Positions 31,799 to 43,582 of a stretch of 64,000 bases of DNA are shown in pieces. Each line of letters opens with the position of its first letter. The stretch's first letter is position 1. Under the pieces are notes generated by a model, which did not search any database, had not been told where the DNA came from, and saw only the letters and a program-made list of their open reading frames with translations. This DNA comes from Fagopyrum homotropicum (lineage: Eukaryota; Streptophyta; Magnoliopsida; Caryophyllales; Polygonaceae). The position numbers and the translations under genes are program-made. The DNA lies in the NCBI GenBank assembly GCA_033239125.1, contig BSWB01000006.1, positions 114,560,242 through 114,624,241 of the forward strand, read 5' to 3'.

Positions 31799-32942
31799 TT
31801 AAGCAACCAAGAGTTCCTTCAATTGCTTCACGTTATTCTTCAAAGACGTGAGTTGATTGTTGTTGGGCTGAGTTTCTTGGAAGTTAACTCTTTTAACTCC
31901 ACCTTCAGCTCCTTGATGGGTGTACTTCTCCATGCGCAAAGCTTGCTTCTCGATGAAGTCCCAAGCTTCGTCAATTGCCATGTCCATAAAGGTACCGGCG
32001 GAGAGTAGTTGGAGGTTGAACTGGGTGCTTCCGTCCAGTCCGTTGAAGTATATCTCCAATAACTCTAACTTTGGAATCCCATGATGTGGGCAATCCAGAA
32101 GTATGTCCTTGAACCGCTCCCATGACTTGGACAAGCTCTGCTTGTCCTTCATAATGAAAACGTTGATCTTCCCTCTCATTTCAGCTGTCTTTGAGGGGGA
32201 AAGAATTTGGTCAAGAATTACGTCGTCATCTCCTCCCATGTGCTAATTTTTCCTGGAGGAAGAGATTGATACCAAGTAAGAGCTTTATCTTTTAAAGAAA
32301 AGTAAAAAGGTCTTAGCTTGTAGTTGTTATTTTCAATCCTTGAGGGTCTCAAGGTCTCCATCAAGATCTTATAGTTTTGAAGATGTTGATGTGGTGATTC
32401 CTTCTCTAGCCCTCCGAATTGGCATTGGCGAATCATGGATAGAACTTGCGGTCGAAGTTCATAGTCATGGTCCGCTGGATCTCCTAGGTTAACTCCTGGA
32501 CGCCTCAGTTGTTGATTAGGGTCCATCCTTTGACCTAGGGTTTGTGGGATTCCTGCAAGAAGAACACCTCGGACTGGCATCCGAGGTGGAAGTATCTCGG
32601 CCGGGGCGTCAGGTACTGGAACCTGCCTCGGTCGAGGGTCAGCAACTGGATCCTGCATCGGTCGAGGATCTGGGACTGGATCTTCCCTTGGTCGAAGTAG
32701 AATTTGGTCTCGTATGGCTGCCATATCTGCTTCGATTGCTTCAGTCCTGGTGCGAGTTTCTTCCTTCTCTCGCCTTAGTTCTTCCCTGCTGAGGCGTAGT
32801 AGCTCTAGCGCCTCTTTCAACTCGGCCTCAAGATCGCGATTGTCTTGGTGGGCCATCTTCACTTCTCTTAAGCGTCGCTTGTATGTCTATCTGGTTCGGG
32901 ATCATAAGGAACGATGTCCTTCCCAGTGCGGGTTCTTCGCAT
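31799..32942 (-). pseudogene. B1 gag
   Basis: The minus-strand ATG at 32942 opens MRRTRTGKDIVPYDPE, as in B3. A frameshift near 32885 leads into a coiled-coil-like Glu/Leu/Arg-rich stretch, an Arg/Pro-rich segment encoded by CCTCGG motifs, and the retrotransposon gag domain with YKLRPFYFSLKDKALTWYQS and SLSKSWERFKDILLDCPHHG. A stop and frame change at about 32218-32240 and a TAA at 31799-31801 (CAA in B3) break it. The protein would form the virus-like particle of the element. Confidence 0.8.
32570..32705 (-). repeat. CCTCGGTCGAGG motif series within gag (B1)
   Basis: At least six CCTCGGT/TCGGTCGA units at about 20-30 base spacing inside the gag frame. They generate the DPRPRQ-type peptide repeats. 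B3 has the same series at 43950-44070. Confidence 0.65.
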
Positions 32943-33045
32943 AAACCTAAGAAAGAACCTGCAAAAGTCACTCAAGTAGAGTGGTTAGAAAACACGGGGG
33001 CAAGTGCCCCAAGAGCAAACCGTAACCGGCTCGGTCTAGACCAAG

Positions 33046-33063
33046 TCCCCGGCAACGGCGCCA
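33046..33063 (-). promoter_or_regulatory. Primer-binding site of B1
   Basis: The minus strand reads TGGCGCCGTTGCCGGGGA six bases after the LTR end. This is the 18-base site complementary to the 3' end of tRNA-Asp that is typical of Athila elements. Confidence 0.8.
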
Positions 33064-33069
33064 AAAACT

Positions 33070-34819
33070 TGTTCGCTCCAAACGGTGTGTGCAAGCTTTA
33101 AATTTATAACCCTAGATGTAAGCTTAAAACAAGGATGCGAACCCGCAGTGTACGGGTCAATCGTAGTAAAAAGCAAGGAATTCCAGGGGTCGATCACAGG
33201 GACTTAGTGAAACAAAGTCCAATTACGGTATGCTTATGTGTAAATACTAACCACAAGAGGTAATCAAAACAATCAAAGATGATATAGAAGTCAATAAAGG
33301 AAATATGCAATTCTAGGGATTAAAGCATCTAGTTGTGGTTCCAACTCAAGATCTAAAGATAAGCGGACAAAGCTGAGATTTTTGCATAGGGAAGGTGTTA
33401 CTAAAGTGGAATAGATCACCAGGTAAGTCTCACTACTCACTAATCCAAAACCGTAACTCCTATTACCGGGTAAGTCTCAAGGAATTAAGATAAAGAACTA
33501 TAACCTCAAACTAACACACCATCTAAGGGAATAGAATCAACCTTTACCGGGTAAGTCTCAGGCTAACTCACAAAGATGGGATGAAAGCACACTCAAACCC
33601 CAATAAAGGATAAACCTTTATTACCTATACTTATGATCTTAGGTAAACAAACAAAGGAATTACCGGGTAAGTCTCATCCTAAGCTTGCATTGAACCAGGA
33701 AAGGTGTAATAAGAATAGGATTTGGCAAACTCTAACACTTAACTCTCAGTTTAGGATCAGATAGCCACCTCGATCAGCCAAATTCCACCCCGGCCGAGAT
33801 GTTCATCGACTGAGCGAGATGCTTAGGGTTAAGGTAAAGACTCGAACTTTCAGGGTCCTACTGTGATTAAAATTATTCTATCATTGTTTTTCCCACAACC
33901 TTCAGTCAATCACCCTAGAATCACACAAGGAAATTAGCCACTCATCATCATGAAAGTATTAATCAAATATATGGGAAGAAGGTGAATATTTGAACAAGAA
34001 GAATTTAATGAAAAGACTTCAATAACTGAATCAAATATCACAACAAAAGCGTTCCTTGGATAGAAATCCAACAAGGCAAGACAACAAGGAAGGGAATCTA
34101 AGATAATCTTACAAAAACCCTTCAAAAAGCTATAGACTTCAATCTTCCTTCAACCTTCAAAAAGGTTCTTCAAATCTCCCAACTGGAGTATGGCTGTTGC
34201 GTGTCTTTCGGTGTAAGCGGCCTCTATACAGGATGTCGGATTTGTGGGAAATCCGACCCTTTTTATAGGAAAATAACCCTCCAAAGATAATATATCTTAG
34301 AAAGATCTTTTCCCATAAATATAGGTAAAATATAGGATCTGAATTATCTTCTTCCTTCCAGGAGCCAAGCCCAAAAATATAAGATCTCTTTCTAAAGATA
34401 AAAGATCTCAGCCAAGAATAAAATATTCTCGCCGCGTCCCAAGTGTTCGCCTCGGTCGAGTCGACTTCTCTGGATCACCTCGGTCGAGGTGAATTTGTGG
34501 TCAACCGAGGTGAATCACAACTGAATGTGAAATCTCTCAAATCTGGTCCAAAGTGAATCTCTAATCCATGGCTATGCTTCCTGGATGGTTCCTTATGTTC
34601 CTGAATGTAGCTCCAATGACTCCATAGCTCCTTTTGCTCCTTTTCGATGCAAAACGTGCTATTTTACCTACGATTACAACAAACTAGGTGTAGACCTCGA
34701 TTCCCGCAAAGGTAGATGAAATGGTAATATAATCACATAATATACATACAAACATGCAGATTATTGAAGATAAAATGTCTAAACAAACCCCAAAATATAG
34801 ACTATAATTCATGCTATCA
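33070..34819 (-). mobile_element. 5' LTR of B1
   Basis: 1750 bases with TG..CA ends (TGATAGCATG at 34819, GAGCGAACA at 33070). It contains the palindrome at 34476-34491, TATAAAAAGG at 34258-34267 and the TTACCCGGT repeats. It is very close to the 3' LTR, with mostly single-base differences by eye. Confidence 0.88.
34258..34267 (-). promoter_or_regulatory. LTR TATA box (B1 5' LTR)
   Basis: TATAAAAAGG on the minus strand, about 550 bases from the LTR start. It would drive the full-length element RNA. Confidence 0.6.
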
Positions 34820-35687
34820 ATGATGATTGTTGGCTAAGTTTCTTTTGCGATTCTAGGGTGATTGGCTGAAAGTTGTGGGAAAGACGATGATAGAATGATC
34901 TTGATCCCAGCCGGACCCAGAAAACTCGAGTCTTTATCTTAACCGACGAACACTTCGCTCAGTCGATGAACACCTCGGCCGGGGTGGATTCTGTCTGACC
35001 GAGGTGAATGTTTTCCTGATCCTTTTCTAAGTTAAGATCCAGTTTGCCAAACCCTATCCTTGTTAATGCTTTCCTGGTTCAATGCAAGCCTAGGATGAGA
35101 CTTACCCGGTGATTCCTTTGCTTGTTTACCTAAGATCATGAGAGATAGGTAATAAAGATTTATCCTTTATTGGGGTTTGAGTGTGCCTTCATCCCAATCT
35201 TGAGAGTTAACCTGAGACTTACCCGGTAAAGGTTGATTCCATTCCCTTGGTTGGTGTGTTGGTAAGAGGTTTTAGTTCTTTACCTTAGTTCCTTGCAACT
35301 TACTCGGTAATAGGAATTACGGTTTGGGATAGTGAGTAGTGAGACTTACCCGGTGATCTATTCCCTTCTTAGAAACACCTTCCCCTTGCAAAAATCTCAT
35401 CTTTGTCCGCTATATCCTTAGATCTTGAGTTTAAGCCACAATTGGATGTCTTAATCTCTAGAATCCGCATTTTCCCTTATTTGACTTATATCATCTTTGA
35501 TTGCTTTGGTTAATTGCATTACTTGACAACCGATTATGTGCTTGGTTTCGCCTAAGTCCCTGTGTTCGACCCCTGGAATTTCTTGCTTTTATTACAATTG
35601 ACCCGTACACTACGGGTTTGCATTCTTGTTTAAGCATATTTCTTGGGATATAAATTTAAAGCTTGCACACACCTTTTGGAGCAAACA
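34820..35687 (+). mobile_element. Partial, more diverged A/B-type LTR (3' half)
   Basis: Plus-strand sequence matching the downstream half of the A/B LTR from about GATGATGAGTGGC to the end GGAGCAAACA, with many substitutions. It includes CACCTCGGCCGGGGTGG and several TTACCCGGT or near copies. Its left part is cut by B1. It belongs to an older or sister subfamily. Confidence 0.75.
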
Positions 35688-36165
35688 AAAACCTAACATT
35701 TCCTATTTTAAACCCTTTGGATGTACATGCTTTGTCCATAACAATGACAAAGATAACCTTGGTAAATTTGATGCACGTAGTGACGAAGCAATATTCATTG
35801 GATATGCTTCAAATAGCAAAGCTTATCGTGTTTATATCAAATGTACCAAAATCGTTGGCAAAGATAACCTTGGTAAATTTGATGCACGTAGAGCCGAACT
35901 TCGTAAACATATCCTCGTGTCGATCTTTTCAATTCCGCACCATAACTGCTTTATTGTGACTAACTTTGTTTTGCACGTTAACAAAGTTAAGGCCCTTGAA
36001 ATCAATTTTAAAGCCCTTGATATCAAAGTGTGTCACAAAGATCTCAAATCGACATCAAGGCCTTTGAAATCAGTTTCAAAGCCTTGAGATAGGTTTTTGC
36101 GAAAAGTTCTCATACTCTATTCAAGTCCCCCCCCCCTTCTAGAGTATTTTTATCCTTTATATTCA
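35688..36165 (+). pseudogene. Ty1/copia pol fragment (integrase end) with internal duplication
   Basis: Directly after the LTR end the frame reads KPNISYFKPFGCTCFVHNN, then NLGKFDARSDEAIFIGYAS and KAYRVY, the C-terminal integrase pattern of Ty1/copia elements. A 33-base segment (35748-35780) is repeated at 35859-35891, giving a second NLGKFDAR. Coding similarity ends near 35895. A run of ten C (36127-36136) lies in the following non-coding part, whose origin is unclear. Confidence 0.6.
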
Positions 36166-36171
36166 CCTAAC

Positions 36172-36761
36172 GGTTCTTCAACAAGAAGACCCAAGTGACT
36201 TGCTTTTCTTGCGGCAATCCCGGACACAGAGCTGCATTTTGCCATCAACACAAGGCGCTATCACATCAGGGTTCTTCACCTGCCATCGTTGCAGGAGGTG
36301 GGCAGAGAGCTCAGTATCAGCAGCAGTAGTGGAGAGCTTCTAGTTTTACCGCTCCTTAGGGTTCCGTTGAAGGACAAGGGAGAGGTAGAGGACGAGTTGG
36401 TGGTACATCAAACACTAGAGATGTTTCAGCCAGAGTTTATGAGCTGAGGAGTGTAGTGGAGCCGACAACTCCAACGACCATAGGTACCATTCATATTAAT
36501 GGTTTTCTTGTTAGAGTTCTTTTCAATACCGGTGCTATGCATTCTTTTATATCCGATGCATGTGTAGATAGATTGGCCTTAGTTATCATAAAAGGGAGAC
36601 CCTTCTTTATAAGATTACCCAATGGAGGTACACGAGAGTTTCACGATTGCCCTATTAGATTGGGAGTTCGCGATTGACCAACTGACTTCTTCGTCATGTA
36701 CTTAGTACATGAAGACATCATTTTAGGCATGGATTGGAGGATCGACATCAGGCTGTCTTGG
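36172..36761 (+). pseudogene. Chromovirus gag zinc knuckle and protease fragment
   Basis: Begins with a CCHC zinc knuckle (CFSCGNPGHRAAFC), a Gln/Gly-rich stretch, then a protease with NTGAMHSFISDACVDRL, where the active-site motif has Asn in place of the usual Asp, and VHEDIILGMDWR. It stops at CTTGG (36757-36761), where the B2 LTR begins. The chromovirus fragment at 23450 starts with the same CTTGG and continues the protein. Confidence 0.7.
36757..36761 (+). repeat. Target-site sequence CTTGG left of B2
   Basis: CTTGG abuts the LTR start here and the LTR end of copy A at 23450-23454. The chromovirus sequences on the outer sides are complementary halves of one coding region. Confidence 0.6.
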
Positions 36762-37980
36762 TGATAGCATGAATTGTTGTCTATATTTTGGGGCCTGTTT
36801 AGACGTTTTATCTTCAATAATCTGCATGTTTGGATGTATATTATGTGATTATATTGTCGTTTTATCTACCTTTGCGGGAATCGAGGTCTACACCAAGTTT
36901 CGTTGTAATCGTAGGTAAAATGACACGTTTTGCATCAAAAAGGACCAAAAGGAGCTAAGGAGTCATTGGAGCTACATTCAGGAGCTTAAGGAAGAATCCA
37001 GGAAGCATGGCCATGGATTAGAGATTTACTTTGGACCAGATTTGAGAGGTTTCACCTTCCGTTTAGAGTCACCTCGGTTGGACGAATTTCACCTCGACCG
37101 AGGTGATCCAAAGGAGCCGACTCGACCGAGGCGAACACCTTGGACGCGGCAAGGATATTTTATTCTTGGCTGAGATCTTTTATTTTCGGAAGGAAGATCT
37201 TATATTTTTAGGCTTGATATCTAGAAGGAATAAGATAATTTAGCCCATATATTTTACCTATTTTTATGGGAAGAGATCTTTCTAAGATATCTTATCTTTG
37301 GAGAGTAATTTTCCAATAAAAAGGGTTGGATTTTCCACAAATCGATATCCGGCTTACACCGCATACGTTGCGAACACCCAGCTGAGGCGCAAGATAGCCG
37401 TTCTACCCCACAATAGTTGGGAGATTTAAAGAACCTTTTTGAAGGTTGAAGAAAGATTGAAGGAAGAAAGTTGATAGCTTTTTAGCTTTTGTGAAGGGTT
37501 TTGTAAGATTCTCTTAGATTCCCTTCTTTGTTGACTTGTCTTGTTGGATTGTGATCCAAGGAACGCTTGTTGATTGATAATTGATTCAGTTATTGAAGCC
37601 TTTCTCTTAAGGTTTTCTTGTTCAATTATTCTCTTCCTTCGTTTATATTTGATTATTACTTTCATGATGATGAGTGGCTAATTTCTTTGTGTGATTCTAG
37701 GGTGATTGGCTGAAGGTTGTGGGAAAAACAATGATAGAATAATCTTAATCACAGTAGGACCCTAAAAGCTCGAGTCTTCATCCTTAACCCTAAAGCATCT
37801 CGCTCAGTCGATGAACATCTCGGCCGGGGTGAAATTCTTCTGACCGAGGTGACTTATCTGATCCAAAACTGAGAGTTAAGTGTTAGAGTTGCCAAATCCT
37901 ATTCTTATTACAACTTTCCTGGTTCAATTCTAGCCTAGGATGAGACTTACCGGTTGATTCCTTTGTTTGTACCTAAGATC
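36762..37980 (+). mobile_element. Truncated 5' LTR of B2
   Basis: Follows the A/B LTR from TGATAGCATGAATTG to CCTAAGATCAT and then switches to the protease gene. The TATA box is altered (CAATAAAAAGG near 37315 instead of CTATAAAAAGG). The palindrome is at 37090-37105. Confidence 0.85.
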
Positions 37981-40084
37981 ATTTTGCATCCCCATTCAAG
38001 TTGGGGATGTCACTTGTGAAGCCTTATGTGATCTAGGAGCCAGCGTGAGCATCATTCCGCTGGAGCTGTGTGTCAAGATCGGACTTGGAGAATCCAAGCC
38101 GGTTAAGATACGGTTATACATGGCGGACCGCTCCATTACCCATCCCGTGGACATTTTGGAAGACGTTCCGGTTAAGTTAGGTAACTTCTATTTACCTATA
38201 GACTTTGTTGTGCTTGATATTCCCGCAGATTATCCTGTTCCTATCATTCTCGGGAGGCCATTTCTAGCAACTTCGGGCTGCAATGTGGATTGTAAGAATG
38301 CCAAGCTAAAGTTCAATATTGGAAGAGATGAAGTGGAATTTGCATTACTTGCGACTATGAAGGGAGAGCAGGTAGGAGATGATATCTTCAACATCTATGA
38401 TGAAGAAGAATCAAGAGAATTGGTGAGCTCTATCCTTATTAACGATCTACTTGAGAAAGTTATTAGTTTTAGTTTAATGGAGGAAGGTATAGATGCTTCT
38501 TGTGATGCAGATATACGGAACTTAAAGGCACTAGAAGAAGATCCAGGAGCTAAAACGGAAAGACTAATCCAGGAGAAGAAGATCTCCAGTTTCGGTTCCA
38601 GTTGCAGTACCTCGACCGAGGCACTTTCTGGACCAAGCGAGGTGACTGAAGAACATCTCGGTCAACCTCTTTGGACCTCGACCGAGGTCGAAAGCGAGAT
38701 GATGTCAACTGAGACTACTGAAAATAACAAACTTCTTACTCCCTTCTCTGACATTCATACTCAGTTGGTGGAACATTCTCTCCCCCAAATTTCTAATAAT
38801 AAAGGACCTTGGTATGCTGATATTGTTAATTATCTTGTTTGCCAGGAAATACCACCAGGATTGACGTACGCTCAAAGGAAGAAATTCTTCAAGGACGTAC
38901 GCCATTACTACTGCGATGAACCGCTGCTATTCAAGCGTGGACCGGATGGGATGCTTCGAAGATGCATTCCGGAAGATGAAGTTAATAGTGTCATACGGCA
39001 TTGTCACTCACTTCCTTGTGGAGGGCATGCCAACGCCAACAAGACATGCGCTAAGGTATTACGTTCCGGTTTCTTTTGGCCCACATTATTTAAGGATGTG
39101 CAAACGTTTGTTGTCTCTTGTGATGCATGTCAAAGAACAGGGAACTTATCTAGAACGAATGAGATGCCACTCAATAACATACAAGAGGTTGCGATTTTTG
39201 ATGTATGGGGAGTAGATTTCATGGGACCTTTCCCATCTTCCGGAGGAAACCTCTATATTATTCTAGCAGTTGATTACGTCTCTAGATGGGTTGAAGCCAT
39301 TGCTTCTCCCACTAATGACGCCATGGTGGTTGTGAAGTTCTTTAACAAGACTATCTTTCCACGTTTTGGGACTCCACACATCATCATCAGCGATGGAGGG
39401 ACGCATTTCATCAACCGGAAGTTCAAGGCACTTCTATCGAAGTATGAGGTGACCCACAAGGTAGCCACCCCTTATCACCCTCAAACTAGTGGACAAGTCG
39501 AGATCTCGAATAGAGAAATTAAAGCAATCTTGGAGAAGACCGTCTCTAGGACGAGGAAGGATTGGTCCATGAAGTTGGACGACGCTCTTTGGGCTTACAG
39601 GATCGCATTCAAGACTCCCATTGGTACCACCCCTTATAATTTGGTATACGGGAAGTCTTGTCATTTGCCCGTTGAGTTAGAACACAAGGCATACTGGGCG
39701 ATCAAATGGTTGAACTTTGACATCAAGGAAGCCGGTGAGAAGCGGCTATTGGATATCAATGAGCTGGAGGAGTTGCGTTTGAAAGCTTATGAGAATGCCA
39801 AGATCCATAAAGAAAGGACGAAGAAATGGCATGACAAGCGCATCATTCCAAAGGAGCTTAAAGAAGGAGACTTAGTTCTACTCTTCAACTCCCGCCTCCG
39901 CCTCTTTCCAGGTAAGTTGAAATCTAGATGGACCGGACCTTATGTTGTAAAACATGTTTTCCCTCATGGTGCAGTTGAGATTTGGGGAGAAACGAGTGGA
40001 AGCTTCAAGGTCAACGGTCATAGACTTAAGAAATACAAACCGGAAGTTCCGGTTGAGGAGGTTGCACCGCTATACCTCGTTTGA
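37981..40084 (+). pseudogene. B2 protease-integrase fusion, 5'-truncated
   Basis: An open frame of about 700 codons (an apparent ATG at 37967 lies in LTR sequence). It carries protease from [10 protein letters not shown] with [17 protein letters not shown], then a linker with CCTCGACCGAGG motifs, then integrase with [41 protein letters not shown] and [15 protein letters not shown], and ends in the EEVAPLYLV tail. The integrase HHCC and D,D,E residues are all visible, so integrase is the best-preserved domain. No RT or RNaseH. Without a normal promoter or gag it is not an active element. Confidence 0.8.
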
Positions 40085-41800
40085 GAGGTGCCGAATGGTC
40101 CAGCTAGCGACCTTAAACCAAGCGCTTCTTGGGAGGCAACCCAAGGTATTGGTTTCTTTCCCTTTCTAGTCTAGTTTTAGATAGTTTGCTTTTGCTTTGC
40201 TTTGTTTTGTTTTCTTCTATACAACAACCAGGTATTCCAAAAGGAAGGATCACAGTTCAGGGGCTACACTGGAAGAACAGAAGTTCGAGAAGTTGAGAAA
40301 ACGGAGCTTTACTGAGATACATCTCGGATGCTGTCAGAACACCTCGACCGAGATGTGCTTCGCTAACCGAGATGGTCTTATCTGGGAGCTGTTTCTTATT
40401 TCTTTTTGCGGTTTAGCTATGTCCGGTGAGTATCCTGTCCTTAGACTTATTTTGACCCGTTGGGACAATGTGTCCCAAGTGTGGGGTATTTAGATGTGTT
40501 TATATGACTTATGTGTGGATGACTTGTATGACTTCCGGATATTTATGATCTTATTCTGCTCTATGTGTTTATCTGAGATTACATGCATACATACAGGTTT
40601 TTGTTTGAGAAAAACGTCAAAAACTAGTTAAGAAAAAATTTTATGACCTCGACCGAAGTGATTCTGACCAGACGAGGTGCTTCACCTCGGTTGACTTAGA
40701 ACATCTCGACCGAGGTAGTTTAACTAAAATAGCTTCCGAAACGGTTTTGTGCTTCTTTTCTGGATATGATCTCAGTGAATATTTTGTCTGTAGATTGGTT
40801 TTGAAATCTTTATATGTTTGAAAGGTTTTATGATATGTTTAAGTTGCTAAATGCTTTGTTTGAGATTTTGGCATGTTTAATACTTTATTTTTATCAAAAT
40901 TATGTTGAATTTGAAGGTTGACACCACAAGATAAGTTCTCTCACTTTCTTCCTGGAAAGACCAAGGCAATTCATTCTCTTCTCTTCTTCTTCTTGATCAT
41001 GCTTAGCCCCTCATACATATTTGCCTCCCTTTACCTATCCGGGAATTTGGAAGCAAGTGGTGAAACTAAGTGAAAGAAAGGTTGAGATGATGGCTGAAAG
41101 TTTAGAAAGTAATAATAGGTTTGGGGAAGTCAATCATGATGATGAGTAACTCGGAACCATTCACATAGCCGGGTGTTTGTATCTTGCCAAAGTTGGATTG
41201 AGCGATATTCCTAACGGGTCATGGTATGTGCATCAAGGGTTTGATGCATCTCAAGAAATTGATGATTGCTAATCTCCCAGGCTTCGGTTATTGTGCACCT
41301 CTGTCCATGCATCCCAAAAAGTAAAGTAAAAAGAAAAAGTGTGAAATAAGCAAAGCTTATTGGTGGATGATATTGAAAGTCAAGTGAAAGTGAAGTGATA
41401 TCCTTTTCCCGGATTATAGCACCACATTACCTTCTATACATCCCTACCCTACACGTTTCTTGACCTTACTTTTGGGAAGCCCTTGAGACCTCGAGCTTGT
41501 TGATTGACTTAGTGGTTTAAACGTGATTATACATGATTGATTTCGATAAACATGAATTATTATGCATTCTATGATTTTATGCAAAGATGAACAACTTTCT
41601 TATATTCATAAAATGTTTTGATCATGTTTTGATTTTATTTACCATGAAGCATTCTCTTAGAGTGATCTATGAGTGGAGCACACCACCAAAAATGTTTTGA
41701 AAGGTTTTCATTGATTTTTGATAACCTATAATTCATTCTATCTTGTGTTTTATATTCGGAACTTGCTTGGAGACAAGCAAGGGCTAAGTATGGGATATTT
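40085..41800 (+). other. 3' non-coding region of B2
   Basis: The post-integrase segment, a CACCTCGACC cluster (40315-40375), then a direct jump to the region that follows the 3' ORF in copy A (deletion near 40380-40395), the hairpin and AAGTGTGGGGTATTT (40462-40490), a second motif cluster (40645-40720), the conserved block (41117-41226), and a polypurine tract AAGTATGGGATATTT (41786-41800). Confidence 0.65.
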
Positions 41801-43575
41801 TGATAGCATGAATTGTTGTCTATATTTTGGGGCCTGTTTAGACGTTTTATCTTCAATAATCTGCATGTTTGGATGTATATTATGTGATTATATTGTCGTT
41901 TCATCTACCTTTGCGGGAATCGAGGTCTACACCAAGTTTGTTGTAATCGTAGGTAAAATGGCATGTTTTGCATCAAAAAGGAGCAAAAGGAGCTGAGGAG
42001 TCATTGGAGTTACATTCAGGAGCTTAAGGAAGAATCCAGGAAGCATGGCCATGGATTAGAGATTTACTTTGGACCAGATTTGAGAGGTTTCACCTTCAGT
42101 TTAGAGTCACCTCGGTTGGACGAATTTCACCTCGACCGAGGTGATCCAGAGGAGCCGACTCGATCGAGGCGAACACCTTGGACACGGCAAGGATATTTTA
42201 TTCTTGGCTGAGATCTTTTATTTTTGGAAGGAAGATCTTATATTTTTAGGCTTAATTTCTAGAAGGAAGAAGATAATTTAGCCCATATATTTTACCTATT
42301 TTTATGGGAAGAGATCTTTCTAAGATATCTTATCTTTGGAGAGTAATTTTCCTATAAAAAGGGTTGGATTTTCCACAAATCGATATCCGGCTTACACCGC
42401 ATACGCTACGAACACCCAGCTAAGGCGCAAGACAGCTGTTCTACCCCACAATAGTTGGGAGATTTGAAGAACCTTTTTGAAGGTTGAAGAAAGATTGAAG
42501 GAAGAAAGTTGATAGCTTTTTAGCTTTTGTGAAGGGTTTTGTAAGATTCTCTTAGATTCCCTTCTTTGTTGACTTGTCTTGTTGGATTGTGATCCAAGGA
42601 ACGCTTGTTGATTAATAATTGATTCAGTTATTGAAGCCTTTCTCTTAAGGTTTTCTTGTTCAATTATTCTCTTCCTTCCTTTATATTTGATTATTACTTT
42701 CATGATGATGAGTGGCTAATTTCTTTGTGTGATTCTAGGGTGATTGGCTGAAGGTTGTGGGAAAAACAATGATAGAATAATCTTAATCACAATAGGACCC
42801 TGAAAGCTCGAGTCTTTATCCTTAACCCTAAAGCATCTCGCTCAGTCGATGAACATCTCGGCCGGGGTGGAATTCTTCTGACCGAGGTGACTTATCTGAT
42901 CCAAAACTGAGAGTTAAGTGTTAGAGTTGCCAAATCCTATTCTTATTACACCTTTCCTGGTTCAATGCAAGCCTAGGATGAGACTTACCGGGTGATTCCT
43001 TTGTTTGTACCTAAGATCATAAGTATGGGTAATAAAGGTCTATCCTTTATTGGGGTTTGAGTGTGCTTTCATTCCATCTTTGTGAGTTATCTTGAGACTT
43101 ACCCGGTAAAGGTTGATTCTATTCCCTTAGTTGGAGTGTTAGTTTGAGATTATAGTTCTTTTCCTTAATTCCTTGAGACTTACCCGGTAATAGGAGTTAC
43201 GGTTTGGGATTAGTGAGTAGTGAGACTTACCCGGTGATCTATTCCACTTTAGAAACACCTTCCCTTTGCAAAATCTCAGCTTTGTCCGCTTATCTTTAGA
43301 TCTTGAGTTGGAACCACAACTAGATGCTTTAATCCCTAGAATTGCATACTTCCTTAATTGACTTTTTATCATCTTTGATTGCTTTGATCGCTTTTGTGGT
43401 TAGTAGTTGCATTGACAACCTATACCTGCTTTGTTTCACTAAGTCCCTGTGATCGACCCTTGGAATTTCTTGCTTTTACTACGATTGACCCGTACACTGC
43501 GGGTTCGCATCCTTATTTTAAGCTTACATCTAGGGTTATAAATTTAAAGCTTGCACACACCGTTTGGAGCGAACA
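41801..43575 (+). mobile_element. LTR shared by B2 (3') and B3 (5')
   Basis: 1775 bases, TGATAGCATG..GGAGCGAACA, with the polypurine tract of B2 on its left and the primer-binding site of B3 on its right. Palindrome 42128-42143, TATA 42353-42362 and four TTACCCGG-type repeats. Confidence 0.88.
42353..42362 (+). promoter_or_regulatory. LTR TATA box (B3 5' LTR)
   Basis: TATAAAAAGG, about 210 bases downstream of the perfect palindrome at 42128. Expected to drive B3 transcription. Confidence 0.6.
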
Positions 43576-43582
43576 AGTTTTT

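Larger units (their letters stand above)
23668..34819 (-). mobile_element. Athila-like copy B1 (RT/RNaseH-less)
   Basis: A minus-strand element: 5' LTR 33070-34819, primer site, gag, protease fused to integrase, internal TATA, 3' ORF, conserved 3' region, and a 3' LTR truncated at its outer end (about 175 bases missing). RT and RNaseH are absent in the middle of an otherwise continuous reading frame. Several stops and frameshifts make it inactive. It separates the chromovirus fragment on its left from an older LTR piece on its right. Confidence 0.85.
36762..43575 (+). mobile_element. Athila-like copy B2 (gag, RT/RNaseH and 3' ORF missing)
   Basis: A 5' LTR truncated inside (36762 to about 37980), joined directly to protease, integrase (ending 40084), the conserved non-coding region, and an LTR at 41801-43575 that also serves as the 5' LTR of B3. 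Primer site and gag are lost at the 37980 junction. The 3' ORF and internal promoter are also lost. Confidence 0.85.

Noticed and set aside
36456..36677. Independent 73-codon gene
   Set aside because: It is the protease portion of a truncated chromovirus, continuous with the zinc-knuckle segment upstream.
37967..37980. ATG at 37967 as the true start of a B2 protein
   Set aside because: The first codons are LTR sequence brought next to protease by a deletion; it is a chance start.
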